Shown: positions 1 through 9,538 of the stretch, in pieces | How the letters are laid out: every line of letters begins with the position of its first letter | Numbering within the stretch: position 1 is the first letter of the stretch | NCBI RefSeq assembly: GCF_001404515.1 | Contig: NZ_CXWE01000006.1 | Coordinates: 124,001-188,000 of the forward strand | Origin: Roseibium album | Lineage (GTDB): Bacteria > Pseudomonadota > Alphaproteobacteria > Rhizobiales > Stappiaceae | Length of the DNA: 64,000 nucleotides | Direction of reading: 5' to 3' | Notes under the pieces: model-generated | What the model was told of the DNA's origin: nothing | Database searches by the model: none | The model's input: only the letters and a program-made list of their open reading frames with translations | Made by a program: the position numbers and the translations under genes

Positions 1-2292
1 GGACAGCCTCAACGACGCATCCCACGTCAGCGCCTCCTTCATCGCCCGGTTCAACACCCAGGATCCGATTTCCTGAATGTAACCGTTTTCCTCGGCGATC
101 GGAATGAACTCCATGGGGGAGACAGCACCGAATTCACGGCTGTCCCAACGAAGCAATGCCTCGACACCAAAAACGCTATTGTCCCTGAGATTGACCAGTG
201 GCTGATAATCCAGCCGCAGTTCGTCCCGTACAATCGCCTTGAACAATTCGGTTTCCAGCTTACGGCGCCTTTGCAAGGCCGTGTCCATCTCCGACTGGAA
301 GCGAACGGTCAGGTTCTTGTTGTCACGCCTGGCCTTGGACAACGCGTTTCCGGCTCTCATCAGGAGTGTGTCTGGTGTCTGCTCGCTACCTGAAACCACG
401 TAACCGAAATTCAGCTGCATCGAAATACGCGCACCGTCGATCGAGTAGTCTTCACCGATAACGCGCTGAATTTCGTCCACGATTTCAAGTTCCCGGTCGT
501 CACCAGACCTGGAAACGTACACTCCGGCAAAAACATCTGCGGTAATCGCCGACCATGTGATCCCCTGGGAAAGGTGACTTTTCAATCTGGATGCAATCGA
601 TTGACGCACTCGATCGCCATAGGAAAACCCGAGGGTGGCAACAATCTGATCCAGGTTGGTGACCGCGAACTGGATTACGCACACAGTCTCGTTCTTGTTG
701 CAGGCACCATCTGCCTGACGTGAGATTTCACGCTCGAAACCGCTTCGGTTCAGGAGGTCGGTGATCGGATCAAATCTTGCCAGATATTCCAGCCGTGAAG
801 CCGACTCGCGCTCGTCGGTCACATCACGACAGGTCATGCAGGCAAGTGTCCTGATTTCCGTCTTGTCATGCCCCTTCCTTGCCGCGAGTGTCTTTTCGGC
901 TTTCGTCACGACATATTCTATGAACCGACGCCTGGTACCATCCTGGGCCAACACGAGAATTTGCGGAACCGGGATACGGCTGTCGGGAGCCTGAAGCACG
1001 GCGATGACTTCTTCAACAAGTGCATTTGGCAGAACGGAGCGAGCTGGGCTGCCAGCCAGTGCCTCGCTTGAAAACAAGGTACGTGCGGTCTGGTTGGCAG
1101 CTGTGATGACACAATCGCTGTCGAGAACAAGGATTGCATCGAAACTGTCATCAAAGACCTGGCCGAGCATACGTTCGCTGTTACGCTGCTTGATGTCTGC
1201 CACACGCGCGAGCAGCTTGTGCAGGCCCAGCTCGCGCAGAACAACAATCACGCCCGCAAACATGAGCAACAGATAGGCACTTGCAGTCGGCACAAGCACA
1301 GGCATCGACTTTTGAAAACTGATTGCAACGATCTCAATCGCCAGTGCCGACAGAACAAGAATTCCAAGCTTGACTGCCCAGCCTTCGATCTTGGTCATCA
1401 GCAAGAGGATGAGTACCAAAGCTGCGACCAGAAGGACAAGATATTGACCTTGTTGTACAAGCGCCCGTTTCTGAAGAAGCGTTTCTGCGCCAAGAGCCTG
1501 GATCACTGCGCCAGGCAGGATTCCATAAACCGGGACTGCAAAGAGATCCCTGAGTTCCTGGGCGCTCGCTCCAACAATCACCTTCTTGCCTGCGAACCGG
1601 TCAGGGTCGACGGCGCCGTTCAAAACATCGACAAGTGGAACGCGGGGCACTTCATCAATCGCGATACCGAAGTCCAGGAAAAACGAACCGCTGGTCTCGC
1701 CGGTGTGTTCTCCCATGAAAGCGGCTGCAGAAACTTCCGTCGTCCCGTCAATTTCAAATCCATAAAGATTTCGCCAGATCCGGCTGTCGCTTTCCATCGG
1801 CACCATGACAACCACCGGCCAGGCATGATCGAGAAACGGATCTATGGGCAAATTGATTATTTCGGCATCAACGGAACCCGCTGATGCTGCCTGCCGAAAA
1901 GCAGCCAGACTTACATTTCCAGCACGCTCAATTGAAGCAGCGAACAACGCGTCGTCTTCAGGGTTCGACACCGCACTGAAGTCGATATCATAGACAAGAT
2001 CAAGGGCTCCGGCTGCCGCCAGCTTATCCGTCAGATCTGCGTATATCCGGCGCGGAAACGGCCACTGCCCTATCTTGTCAATGCTACCGGCATCGATGTC
2101 GACGAAAACTATCTTGTCCGAAACCGGGCGTTTGTCGAGGCTGAACCGAACTTCCCAAAGGAACCTGTCTACCGTTGCCGGAAGACCAGTAACCCGCAGA
2201 ACGAGAATGGCCGCGGTCAGGAGAACCGCGACCAGGACAGCGCTGATAAAACGCCTTCCGAAATTCTCCAACCGAAGTTGCACCCACCTCAC
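1..2292 (-). CDS. CHASE2-PAS-GGDEF(degenerate)-EAL signalling protein, 3' end outside window
   Basis: Read on the reverse strand, one open frame runs from a GTG at 2292 (in-frame stop just upstream at 2302-2304) to the window edge, 764 visible codons. An N-terminal membrane segment is followed by a CHASE2 sensor region (about residues 30-275), a cluster of hydrophobic helices (about 280-354), a PAS-like segment (about 365-490), a GGDEF domain (about 500-660) and the start of an EAL domain with EALLRW near 709. The GGDEF signature is replaced by T584-A-D-V-F, so cyclase activity is unlikely, whereas the visible EAL motif is canonical. This suggests a c-di-GMP phosphodiesterase sensing an extracytoplasmic cue, but the rest of the EAL catalytic set is off the edge. 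It lies 52 bp downstream of fecR and is probably co-transcribed. GTG at 2283, behind GAGG, is an alternative start. Confidence 0.85.
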   Translation of the reverse strand, partial: MRWVQLRLENFGRRFISAVLVAVLLTAAILVLRVTGLPATVDRFLWEVRFSLDKRPVSDKIVFVDIDAGSIDKIGQWPFPRRIYADLTDKLAAAGALDLVYDIDFSAVSNPEDDALFAASIERAGNVSLAAFRQAASAGSVDAEIINLPIDPFLDHAWPVVVMVPMESDSRIWRNLYGFEIDGTTEVSAAAFMGEHTGETSGSFFLDFGIAIDEVPRVPLVDVLNGAVDPDRFAGKKVIVGASAQELRDLFAVPVYGILPGAVIQALGAETLLQKRALVQQGQYLVLLVAALVLILLLMTKIEGWAVKLGILVLSALAIEIVAISFQKSMPVLVPTASAYLLLMFAGVIVVLRELGLHKLLARVADIKQRNSERMLGQVFDDSFDAILVLDSDCVITAANQTARTLFSSEALAGSPARSVLPNALVEEVIAVLQAPDSRIPVPQILVLAQDGTRRRFIEYVVTKAEKTLAARKGHDKTEIRTLACMTCRDVTDERESASRLEYLARFDPITDLLNRSGFEREISRQADGACNKNETVCVIQFAVTNLDQIVATLGFSYGDRVRQSIASRLKSHLSQGITWSAITADVFAGVYVSRSGDDRELEIVDEIQRVIGEDYSIDGARISMQLNFGYVVSGSEQTPDTLLMRAGNALSKARRDNKNLTVRFQSEMDTALQRRRKLETELFKAIVRDELRLDYQPLVNLRDNSVFGVEALLRWDSREFGAVSPMEFIPIAEENGYIQEIGSWVLNRAMKEALTWDASLRLS

Positions 2293-2344
2293 CCGTTCAA
2301 TTTAGTGGCAGCCGGCACTCGACCGAACGTCGACACACCCATGC

Positions 2345-3247
2345 CTAGTTTCCATTGCTGTTGCCATTCGAATTGCCGTTGCCGTTGCCGTTCGAATTTC
2401 CGTTGCCGTTGCCGTTCGAATTTCCGTTGCTATTCCCGTTCGAATTGCCATTGCCGTTGCCGTTACTGCCGAACAAGCCGCCAAACAGTCCCTTCCCGTT
2501 GTTGCCGGACGCATTACTGGCCGTTTCAGGATCAACCTCGGCGACATTGTCCAACAACCCGACCATCGGACTCCTTTTGGCGCCCTTGCTAATACTTGGT
2601 TTGGTTGGTCCGCCGACGCTGAGGCCCTGAGAACCGGACCGAGAACTCGAGGCATTCTGCCCCGTGGTCAGATCGGCTCGATCTCCTGAAGAAAAGTCCT
2701 GAACTCCAACAACACCACGTTCGACGGATACGCGGGTTCGACCTGAATCCACCTGCACATCAAAGCGTGTTCCCTTGACGACTGCGGCCAAAAAGGGCGT
2801 TTCGACGAAAAAGTGAGGTCTTGAACGTTTCGCAACGTCCACGGTTACCTTGCCCTTGCGCTGAAGCAAAGTCGTCTTCGAATTGTTGCTCTGATATTTG
2901 GAGATTGCGAATGTCGTATTGGGGCCTACCGATATGGTCTCCTCGCCCCTGGCGATCAGCACCCTGCCACCGGCCCTTGTGCCGAGGGTGAAGCCTTTTT
3001 CAAAGACCATGCCTTTCTTTGCCCGAAATGCCTCGACACCGGGTGCAACGAAATAGACGATCCCTGAAACACGTTTGACGGTCCAATCCGCCGCCAAAAC
3101 TCCAAAGCCGGAACCTGCAAGGATAATCGGTATTAAAAAAATGGCAGCAAAAAACCTAATCCATTTTTTATCCAAACAGTATTTCTTGTGAGAATTATTA
3201 GCGCGATCCAACAACCTCAAGTTGTTTTTAAATATATTATCAATCAT
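2345..3247 (-). CDS. FecR-domain protein with Asn/Gly-rich C-terminal tail
   Basis: A 300-residue protein. A basic N terminus and one hydrophobic segment (about 31-50, ending near GVLAAD) look like a signal anchor or signal peptide. A FecR-type domain follows (about 53-210), with the usual pattern of an iron-dicitrate-sensor-like beta fold (GTRAGGRVLIARGEETISVG, then VKGTRFDV). The C terminus ends in 40 residues made only of Ser, Asn and Gly. A GAGGTGA ribosome site sits about 8 bases before the ATG at 3247. The next gene downstream is a CHASE2 protein; FecR and CHASE2 genes are often adjacent in Alphaproteobacteria and cyanobacteria, so the two probably form one envelope-sensing unit. No FecI sigma factor is visible, so the classical iron-citrate role is not supported. 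Confidence 0.85.
   Translation of the reverse strand: MIDNIFKNNLRLLDRANNSHKKYCLDKKWIRFFAAIFLIPIILAGSGFGVLAADWTVKRVSGIVYFVAPGVEAFRAKKGMVFEKGFTLGTRAGGRVLIARGEETISVGPNTTFAISKYQSNNSKTTLLQRKGKVTVDVAKRSRPHFFVETPFLAAVVKGTRFDVQVDSGRTRVSVERGVVGVQDFSSGDRADLTTGQNASSSRSGSQGLSVGGPTKPSISKGAKRSPMVGLLDNVAEVDPETASNASGNNGKGLFGGLFGSNGNGNGNSNGNSNGNSNGNGNGNSNGNGNGNSNGNSNGN
2348..2467 (-). repeat. In-frame tandem repeat encoding (S/G)N tail of FecR
   Basis: A run of 40 codons alternates Asn with Gly or Ser, built from 6-bp GGCAAC-like units arranged in larger 12-, 18- and 24-bp blocks that carry TTCGAA-containing Ser codons. It ends directly at the TAG stop at 2345-2347. Unit number could vary by slippage without breaking the frame, because every unit is a multiple of three bases. 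Confidence 0.9.
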
Positions 3248-3797
3248 AGCTAAATCACCTCACAGCTAAACTTAGAGTTCTTTCTTATATTTTCTTGCTT
3301 AACTCAAGGTGAACCACCCTTTACATTGACAACTTTAACAAACTAGGGTTTCCAAGGTGTAAATTCGGTCAAAGAAAGTCTCATGTCGCCCGGCGGACAA
3401 CCTCGTCGGAAGCTCGAATTCAAGTTCGACACCCCGAAACAGGGCAAAGATATCGATATTCTTCAGATCGGCATCCCTGCGCGTCGCCTTCACAAAATAC
3501 GAACGATCATTTCCGGCCAAATCATCCAGGCAACAAAGTGCGCCGCTGCTGCTTCGGTAGTCAGACATGCCTTGAGATTGTCTTCGTGCACATCAAGAAA
3601 ACGCACATTTCAAGCTGACTTGATTCCACTTCGGTGCCGAAATACCGCACTGTCAATGTCAACCGGACATGCCACCTGAACATTGTTCAGTCACACCGAA
3701 CGGTCAGTCAAATTGCACAGCGGGATTTCGTACCTATCTTCCAGCCTGCAGCGTTCATGAGCGAACGCTTTTTGACCACACGAAACAAGGCTTTCTC
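3248..3797. other. 550-bp gap between fecR and yceI; no convincing gene
   Basis: The first 80 bases next to fecR are AT-rich and probably hold its promoter. Two overlapping opposite-strand frames exist (minus 3335-3568, 77 residues; plus 3383-3679, 98 residues). Neither has a good ribosome site or a recognisable domain. The segment just before 3798 must contain the yceI promoter. Confidence 0.5.
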
Positions 3798-4382
3798 ATG
3801 ATCCGTCTAGCAACTTCCGCACTGGCGCTTTCCCTGCTTGCAGCACCAGCATTGGCCGAGCCTGTCGCATATGAATTCGACAAGTCTCACGCCAACCTGT
3901 CCTTCACCTACAATCATCTCGGCTATTCCACCACGGACGGCCGTTTTGGCGACTGGGATGGCAAATTGCTGATCGATCAGGACACACCCGCCAATTCCAC
4001 CGTTGAATTCACGGTCAATATCGACAGCCTCGACACGTTCTGGGCGGATCGTGACACTCACCTGAAGAGCCCGGACTTCTTCGACGCCGCAAAGTATCCG
4101 CAGGCAGCCTTCAAGAGCACCAAAGTTGAGCAGACCGGCGAAAACCAACTTGAAGTGACCGGGGACCTCACGCTGAAAGGCGTAACCAAGCCAGTTACCC
4201 TTACAGTCGACGTTACCGCTATGGGCGAGCATCCCATGGCCAAAAAGGCGGCTGCCGGATTTGCAGTGTCGACAGTCCTCAAGCGCTCCGATTTCGGCAT
4301 GGACATGTTTGTGCCCTATGTGGGAGATGAGGTGACCGTTACGTTCCATGCCGAAACGCTGAAGGCGGACGCGACCAACTGA
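3798..4382 (+). CDS. YceI family periplasmic lipocalin-like protein (copy 1)
   Basis: A 194-residue protein with a clear signal peptide (ATSALALSLLAAPALA, cleavage after residue about 20) and a YceI fold: AYEFDKSHANLSF at the start, DGRFGDWDG, TLKGVTKPVTL and a final VGDEVTVTF strand. YceI proteins are periplasmic beta-barrel proteins that bind long isoprenoids such as ubiquinone-8-like lipids. The ATG at 3798 follows AAGG with 7-base spacing; the upstream in-frame ATG at 3669 would bury the signal peptide. It heads a trio with cytochrome b561 and a second YceI; this pairing is common and suggests a periplasmic quinone-linked redox role. Confidence 0.93.
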   Translation: MIRLATSALALSLLAAPALAEPVAYEFDKSHANLSFTYNHLGYSTTDGRFGDWDGKLLIDQDTPANSTVEFTVNIDSLDTFWADRDTHLKSPDFFDAAKYPQAAFKSTKVEQTGENQLEVTGDLTLKGVTKPVTLTVDVTAMGEHPMAKKAAAGFAVSTVLKRSDFGMDMFVPYVGDEVTVTFHAETLKADATN

Positions 4383-4394
4383 TTCAGTCTTGTG

Positions 4395-4415
4395 GAGGCC
4401 GGTTCGACCGGCCTC
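4395..4415. promoter_or_regulatory. Perfect hairpin between yceI and cytochrome b561 gene
   Basis: Arms GAGGCCGG and CCGGCCTC with a TTCGA loop lie 12 bases after the yceI stop and 7 bases before the ribosome site of the next gene. There is no U-tract, so it may be a processing or stability element rather than a terminator. Confidence 0.6.
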
Positions 4416-4434
4416 TCTTCCAAAGGAGAGGACC

Positions 4435-5019
4435 GTGCTGCGCAACACCTCGTCAGGCTATGGACGCATAGCAATCGCGTTCCATTGGACAATGGCAGTC
4501 CTGATTGTCGGCATGCTTGCCTTCGGTCTCTACATGACAACGCTGCCACCCACGGCCGCGGAAACCTTCCAGTTGTATCAACTGCACAAATCGGTTGGTT
4601 TCGTGGTGCTGACCCTTGCGGTGTTTCGCCTGGGCTGGAGACTGGTGAACCCCTCGCCAAAATTGCCGGAAGGCATGCACCCGCTTGAGAAACTTGCCGC
4701 CCATCTGGGACATGCCGGGCTCTACGCGCTTATCTTCGCGATGCCCATTACCGGTTGGTTCATGGCCTCTGCGTCACCATGGGGCATTCCGACGGTTCTC
4801 TTCAACGTTCAGCCGGTTCCCCATCTTCCTGTGCCGGATGCGCTCGGGACAAAGGAACAGGCAGAGGCTTTCTTCAAAATTCTGCACAAGTATGGCGCGT
4901 TCCTGCTCATAGCGCTTGTCGTGGTTCATGTTGCTGCGGCACTCAAACATCATTTCATCGCCCGGGACGATACACTTAAGCGCATGGTATCGACTGCCCC
5001 AGCCAAAGGTGACTCTTAA
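4435..5019 (+). CDS. Cytochrome b561 family di-haem membrane protein
   Basis: A 194-residue protein with four transmembrane helices (near residues 14-31, 44-60, 82-102 and 148-170). Haem-ligand histidines sit in the expected helices: FHWTM in helix 1, LHKSVG in helix 2, LGHAGLY in helix 3 and VVHVAAALKHH in helix 4. Members accept electrons from membrane quinol and are often coupled to YceI proteins, as here on both sides. GTG at 4435 is chosen because AAGGAG lies 6 bases upstream; the ATG-less extension to 4390 would run through the hairpin. The DNA-level arrangement yceI-cyt b-yceI suggests a single transcription unit. Confidence 0.92.
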   Translation: MLRNTSSGYGRIAIAFHWTMAVLIVGMLAFGLYMTTLPPTAAETFQLYQLHKSVGFVVLTLAVFRLGWRLVNPSPKLPEGMHPLEKLAAHLGHAGLYALIFAMPITGWFMASASPWGIPTVLFNVQPVPHLPVPDALGTKEQAEAFFKILHKYGAFLLIALVVVHVAAALKHHFIARDDTLKRMVSTAPAKGDS

Positions 5020-5043
5020 TTCTCAACATCAGAGTATCGTTTC

Positions 5044-5601
5044 ATGATCATGAAAAATATCGTCTATTCTCTTTCACTCTCTGCTGCCCTATGCATCGCG
5101 GCGCCCGCATTCAGTGAAACCTGGACCGTCGATCCAGCGCAAAGCAAACTCGGCTTCGAAGTCCAGCAGGGCTCCGGGGCACTGACGGGAACCTTTGCAT
5201 CCTGGGATGCCAGCATCGATTTTGATGTCAACTCGCCGGAATCTGCGAAAATTTCAGCGCAAATCAAACCTGCAAGTGCTGCCACGGGCAATCCTCAGTT
5301 CGACACGACAATGCCGGCCGAAGACTGGTTCAACGTCGCCGGGTTTCCGGTCGCCGAATTCCAGGCAGACGGAGCGTCCCTTGTCGAAGGCAACAGCTAT
5401 CAGGCCAGCGGCACGCTGACCATCAAGGGTGTTTCACATCCCGTGCAACTGGATTTCACGCTGAATATTGACGGCGACACGGCAAATGCGAAGGGAACCG
5501 CTAAACTCAACAGGCTTGACTACATGCTCGGAGCCGGTGTTGGAACCGATACGGTCGGAGATACCGTTACGGTGACCCTGGACCTGACAGCCACCCGATA
5601 G
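5044..5601 (+). CDS. YceI family periplasmic protein (copy 2)
   Basis: A 185-residue secreted protein: signal peptide about residues 1-24 ([14 protein letters not shown]) followed by a YceI domain with [38 protein letters not shown] and [11 protein letters not shown]. It differs clearly from the first copy, so this is not a recent tandem duplication. ATG codons at 5044 and 5050 are both possible starts. It closes the trio, 24 bp after the cytochrome gene, and is followed by a strong terminator. Confidence 0.93.
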   Translation: MIMKNIVYSLSLSAALCIAAPAFSETWTVDPAQSKLGFEVQQGSGALTGTFASWDASIDFDVNSPESAKISAQIKPASAATGNPQFDTTMPAEDWFNVAGFPVAEFQADGASLVEGNSYQASGTLTIKGVSHPVQLDFTLNIDGDTANAKGTAKLNRLDYMLGAGVGTDTVGDTVTVTLDLTATR

Positions 5602-5632
5602 TCCGGCCAGTTCCGGATGCAACCAAATGAGC

Positions 5633-5665
5633 AGGCCGCGGGACTTGGCGTCCCCGGCCTTTTTG
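5633..5665 (+). terminator. Rho-independent terminator after yceI trio
   Basis: GC-rich stem AGGCCG-GGGAC / GTCCC-CGGCCT with one bulged base and a TTGGC loop, followed by five T residues. Confidence 0.85.
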
Positions 5666-5743
5666 CCGTATGAGAATGGCAACCAAGTTCCAGCACTTTC
5701 GGCAAGCACCCCGCTGAAACAGCCAGATCAGGAAAACCGCCTC

Positions 5744-7381
5744 ATGAACGCTTCCCTCACGCCCCCGGAATACCTGCATAGTGCCCTTTTTCCGCATGGC
5801 GAAGACAAGACGCCGTACCGCAAGCTGTCTTCTGATCACGTAAGTACCACGGAGTTTCAGGGGGAAGAGGTCCTGATGGTGGCCGCGGAAGGGCTAAGGC
5901 TGCTGGCTGAAGAGGCTTTCAAGGACATCAATCACTATCTGCGACCGGGACATCTGGAGCAGCTCCAGAAGATCCTCGATGATCCGGAAGCAACTGCCAA
6001 CGACAAGTTCGTGGCCTTTGACCTACTGAAGAATGCCAACATCGCTTCACACGGCGTCTTGCCAATGTGCCAGGATACCGGCACGGCGATCATTATGGGC
6101 AAAAAAGGCCGAAGGGTCTGGACCGACGGCTCCGATGAAGCCGCTCTCGGTGAAGGTTCGCGTGACGCCTACTTCAAAAAGAACCTGCGGTATTCGCAGC
6201 TTGCGCCTCTTTCCATGTTTGAGGAAACGAACACCAAGAGCAACATGCCGGCACAGATAGAGCTCTACGCCGACGGTGAAGATGCCTACAAGTTCCTTTT
6301 CATGGCGAAGGGCGGCGGCTCGGCGAACAAGACATTCCTGTTTCAGGGAACACCGTCGCTGCTCACTCATGACAGGATGATCGAATTCCTGAAAGAGAAA
6401 ATTCTGACGCTCGGAACTGCTGCCTGTCCGCCGTACCACCTGGCCATCGTTATTGGTGGCACGTCGGCGGAAATGAACCTGAAAACCGCAAAACTTGCAT
6501 CGGCAAGATATCTGGACGGCCTGCCGACGGAAGGGTCTGAAAGCGGCCATGCCTTCCGGGACCTGGCGATGGAAGAAGAAATCCACAAGCTGACCCAGGC
6601 AACGGGTGTCGGTGCCCAGTTCGGCGGCAAGTACTTCTGCCACGATGTTCGCGTCATCCGCCTTCCCCGCCACGGTGCGTCGCTGCCGATCGGCCTTGCG
6701 GTTTCGTGTTCTGCCGACCGTCAGGCAGTCGGCAAGATAACAAGAGACGGGATCTTCCTTGAGCAACTGGAGATGCATCCGGAGAAATATCTGCCGGAAA
6801 TCACCGACGATTCCCTTTCCGACAATGTTGTGAATGTCGATCTGACGCGGCCAATGTCAGAAATCCTGGGTGAATTGACCAAACATCCGATCAAAACACG
6901 ATTGTCGCTGACAGGTCCTCTGATCGTTGCCCGGGATCTGGCGCATTCCAAGTTGCGCGACCGACTTGAGAGCGGGGAGCCCCTCCCCGACTATTTCAAG
7001 AACCACCCGATTTACTACGCGGGGCCGGCAAAAACTCCGGAAGGCATGCCGTCGGGATCCTTCGGGCCGACCACCGCCGGAAGGATGGATGCCTATGTCG
7101 ACCAGTTTCAGGCGGCAGGCGGTTCCATGGTGATGCTGGCAAAGGGTAATCGCTCTGCGCAAGTCCGCAGAGCCTGTCAGGCTCATGGCGGATTTTATCT
7201 CGGCTCCATCGGTGGTCCCGCCGCCCGCCTTGCACAGGACTGTATCAAGAAGGTCGAAGTGGTCGAATTCGAAGAACTCGGCATGGAAGCCATCTGGAAA
7301 ATCGAAGTCGTTGATTTCCCGGCTTTCATCGTTGTGGATGACAAGGGCAACGACTTCTTCAAGGAGCTGCACCTCAGCTAA
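5744..7381 (+). CDS. Class I fumarate hydratase, iron-sulfur type
   Basis: A 545-residue enzyme, the usual length of FumA/FumB-type fumarases that fuse the alpha and beta tartrate-dehydratase-like domains. It interconverts fumarate and malate in the TCA cycle using an oxygen-sensitive 4Fe-4S cluster. Visible features are PMCQDTGTA (Cys109, a cluster ligand), [33 protein letters not shown] and [20 protein letters not shown] in the C-terminal domain. The ATG at 5744 follows AGGAAA; the in-frame ATG at 5627 lies in the upstream terminator and is rejected. The gene stands alone between two terminators. Confidence 0.95.
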   Translation: MNASLTPPEYLHSALFPHGEDKTPYRKLSSDHVSTTEFQGEEVLMVAAEGLRLLAEEAFKDINHYLRPGHLEQLQKILDDPEATANDKFVAFDLLKNANIASHGVLPMCQDTGTAIIMGKKGRRVWTDGSDEAALGEGSRDAYFKKNLRYSQLAPLSMFEETNTKSNMPAQIELYADGEDAYKFLFMAKGGGSANKTFLFQGTPSLLTHDRMIEFLKEKILTLGTAACPPYHLAIVIGGTSAEMNLKTAKLASARYLDGLPTEGSESGHAFRDLAMEEEIHKLTQATGVGAQFGGKYFCHDVRVIRLPRHGASLPIGLAVSCSADRQAVGKITRDGIFLEQLEMHPEKYLPEITDDSLSDNVVNVDLTRPMSEILGELTKHPIKTRLSLTGPLIVARDLAHSKLRDRLESGEPLPDYFKNHPIYYAGPAKTPEGMPSGSFGPTTAGRMDAYVDQFQAAGGSMVMLAKGNRSAQVRRACQAHGGFYLGSIGGPAARLAQDCIKKVEVVEFEELGMEAIWKIEVVDFPAFIVVDDKGNDFFKELHLS

Positions 7382-7402
7382 TCAGCCGGTGCAACGAAAG
7401 AT

Positions 7403-7428
7403 AAAGGCGGCTTCGGCTGCCTTTTTTG
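7403..7428 (+). terminator. Rho-independent terminator after fumarase gene
   Basis: Stem AAAGGCGGC / GCTGCCTTT with one G-U pair around a TTCG tetraloop, continuing into a T-run. Confidence 0.9.
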
Positions 7429-7524
7429 TGCCCACCAGTTTGTATTTGTCTTAAAAACTTTACCGGATCTTTATTCCATGCAGGCAACAAATGTGAGTGA
7501 AATCTCAACATCATAGATGTTTAC

Positions 7525-9186
7525 ATGGTAAAATTCGCACTATACCTGCTGGTTCTTGTCATTCTTGCGTATGGTAGTCAGAAGCTCGGCTTTTCTGGTC
7601 TGCATTTTCTGTTTCTGGTTGCGATTCTGGGCAGCGTTGCCTGCATGGTACTCTGGCCACTGTTCCGGCAGATCTTTGAAGCGACTGCTTCGGTGCTGCC
7701 GACCAAGTCCAACCGGGAGCAGCACGCGGAACCCCATGATATCAACGACGAACGTGTTCAGCAGGTCCTGACGAAAGAGCAATCCAGGGTCAGCACCGTA
7801 TGCGAGGAACCTGCCTCCGCCGTCAGAAAAGACATCGTTCCGGAGCTGGTGTCTGTTTCAGAAGGCGACCCGGACGCGTCCTTTGACAGCCTGCGGGAGC
7901 ATTTTGCCCGCAACGCGGTTTATGCCTTTCGTCCTTACCCGCCGCATCGCGAGAAACACGGTCGCAGCAAGGTTGGCGGCTTACCGAGTCTTCCCAAAAA
8001 TGTCCCTTGGCCAAAAGCGCCCGGAGCCGCTGGTCACGTGAAGGCCGGCCTGCCGCTGCATTTCCTTGCTCAGATAGATCTTGCAGACCTTCCCTGGCGC
8101 CCGGAAGGTATTCCAGAAACGGGATTGTTGCTCTTTTTTGGCCGGTTCGATGAGAGCCTCACATGGGCTGAACCGGATGTCGCCCCCCAAAACGACATGC
8201 AAGTTCTTTATGATGCAGAGTACTCCGGCACTGCGACAGCCTTCCCGAAAAACCTGCCGCCCATTAAGGACGGCAACTATCATTTCGACCTGCTTTTCGG
8301 CCTCCCGGGCGATGAGAAGACCAGGGTATTTCCGGAATGGCCGCTGAATTTTGCGAAAGTCGAAACCATGCCGGAGAGCGCAGCTCTGCCTTTTGCCTCC
8401 CCAGAGGGATATGATTCGGCTCACAAACACCATCTTACGGCACAGCTGACAGCGGCCTTCGCCACAATGGAAACAGACAATGCCGACATTTGCGAATTTC
8501 ATCTGTTTCAGCCCAGAACAGAAGAGGAGCGTGCCGAAGGCAAGCCCCTTGTCCTGAGGCCGCATTCCGAAACGGGCTTTCCCTTTGCACCAAGGGGAAT
8601 GTCACTCATTTGCCGAATTCTGCGGAATCGGCACGGAGCAAAACTGGAAGAAACCGGATTTGAAACCTGTTTCGAAGACTGGCAGATGCAAGCCGAGACG
8701 TTAAAGGAAAGCAAGTTCGAACAGCGAATGGTCAATGCGTTCATTGAAGATCTGAACGACTTTCTGGAACAAGCCGCCGACAAACGCTACAGCGCCTATC
8801 TGAAGGCCGACATAGAGCGAGCCCTGCACAGACTGGTCACCGAAACCGGTGGAAGTCCGAACCTGTCAAAGCTCGTTCCCGAAGCGGTGTATGCCGCTGC
8901 TTCAGACAGACACCCCGTTTTTCTGAAAGACGAAAATGGCATCAAGTGCCCGGAATTTCCCGGTGCCCGCTCAGGCAACTGTTACCATCAGATGTTCGGA
9001 CACCTGTCTTCGGTGCAATTCAACCTGCCGCATGACAGCGCCGAACAGTTACTGCTGCAGTTGTTCAACGACTGGGGTGCGGAAATGAGCATCCGCGATG
9101 GCGGTGAGTTCGATTTCATGATCGAGGAAAGCGATCTGCATGACCATGAATTCGACAGGGTCAAGGCAGCGTGCGGCGGTCACTGA
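7525..9186 (+). CDS. DUF1963 (YwqG-like) protein with N-terminal membrane anchor
   Basis: A 553-residue protein. Two hydrophobic helices at about residues 4-22 and 27-47 anchor it, followed by a linker and a DUF1963 domain (about 140-553): SKVGGLPSLPKNVPWP, LHFLAQIDLADLP, GLLLFFGRFD and a final NLPHDSAEQLLLQLFNDWG. DUF1963 proteins (YwqG, yeast Smi1/Knr4-neighbour fold in some immunity contexts) have no settled function; some sit in toxin-immunity loci, but no toxin gene is adjacent here. The ATG at 7525 is the only sensible start. It is flanked by a terminator on the left and a 350-bp gap on the right, so it is probably monocistronic. Confidence 0.85.
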   Translation: MVKFALYLLVLVILAYGSQKLGFSGLHFLFLVAILGSVACMVLWPLFRQIFEATASVLPTKSNREQHAEPHDINDERVQQVLTKEQSRVSTVCEEPASAVRKDIVPELVSVSEGDPDASFDSLREHFARNAVYAFRPYPPHREKHGRSKVGGLPSLPKNVPWPKAPGAAGHVKAGLPLHFLAQIDLADLPWRPEGIPETGLLLFFGRFDESLTWAEPDVAPQNDMQVLYDAEYSGTATAFPKNLPPIKDGNYHFDLLFGLPGDEKTRVFPEWPLNFAKVETMPESAALPFASPEGYDSAHKHHLTAQLTAAFATMETDNADICEFHLFQPRTEEERAEGKPLVLRPHSETGFPFAPRGMSLICRILRNRHGAKLEETGFETCFEDWQMQAETLKESKFEQRMVNAFIEDLNDFLEQAADKRYSAYLKADIERALHRLVTETGGSPNLSKLVPEAVYAAASDRHPVFLKDENGIKCPEFPGARSGNCYHQMFGHLSSVQFNLPHDSAEQLLLQLFNDWGAEMSIRDGGEFDFMIEESDLHDHEFDRVKAACGGH

Positions 9187-9538
9187 GCACACATACATTT
9201 GCGCTTCAGCGCCTGATTCCCGAGCCAGTAGCGTCTTCTGATTCTTCGATCCGACCTTCGGCTGTTCCAAAATTTCACGAATGCCTAACGGTCTGTTCCA
9301 AAAACGACGATATTCCAGCAATCTCTGATTGAAAAATTTTTCCAAACGCCTTTAAGGCGCTATTCGCGTTGCAAATGCGGCACAATTGATCGAAGTCCAA
9401 TCCGCTCACATCAACGTGAGATTCCCTTCCAATCATTTTTAGGCCATGATTGTTAATAGTGCAGCAAGGAGATTTTCCTAACGTAACCTTCGATGTGTAG
9501 CGCGCCTTGAACTGGGCAGGCGCTGAAGGGGGATAGAA
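9187..9538. other. 350-bp intergenic region with repeats, upstream of L,D-transpeptidase gene
   Basis: No gene is supported. It holds a direct repeat CTGTTCCAAAA at 9262-9272 and 9293-9303, a palindrome CGCCTTTAAGGCG at 9347-9359 and an inverted repeat CTCAC-6-GTGAG at 9405-9420. The transpeptidase promoter must lie in the right half; which repeat matters is unknown. Confidence 0.6.

Noticed and set aside
2348..2467. CRISPR-like or intergenic tandem repeat
   Set aside because: The repeats are in frame and code for the FecR C-terminal tail; there are no unique spacers.
3335..3679. Two small opposite-strand frames before yceI
   Set aside because: No ribosome site of quality, no domain, and they overlap each other.
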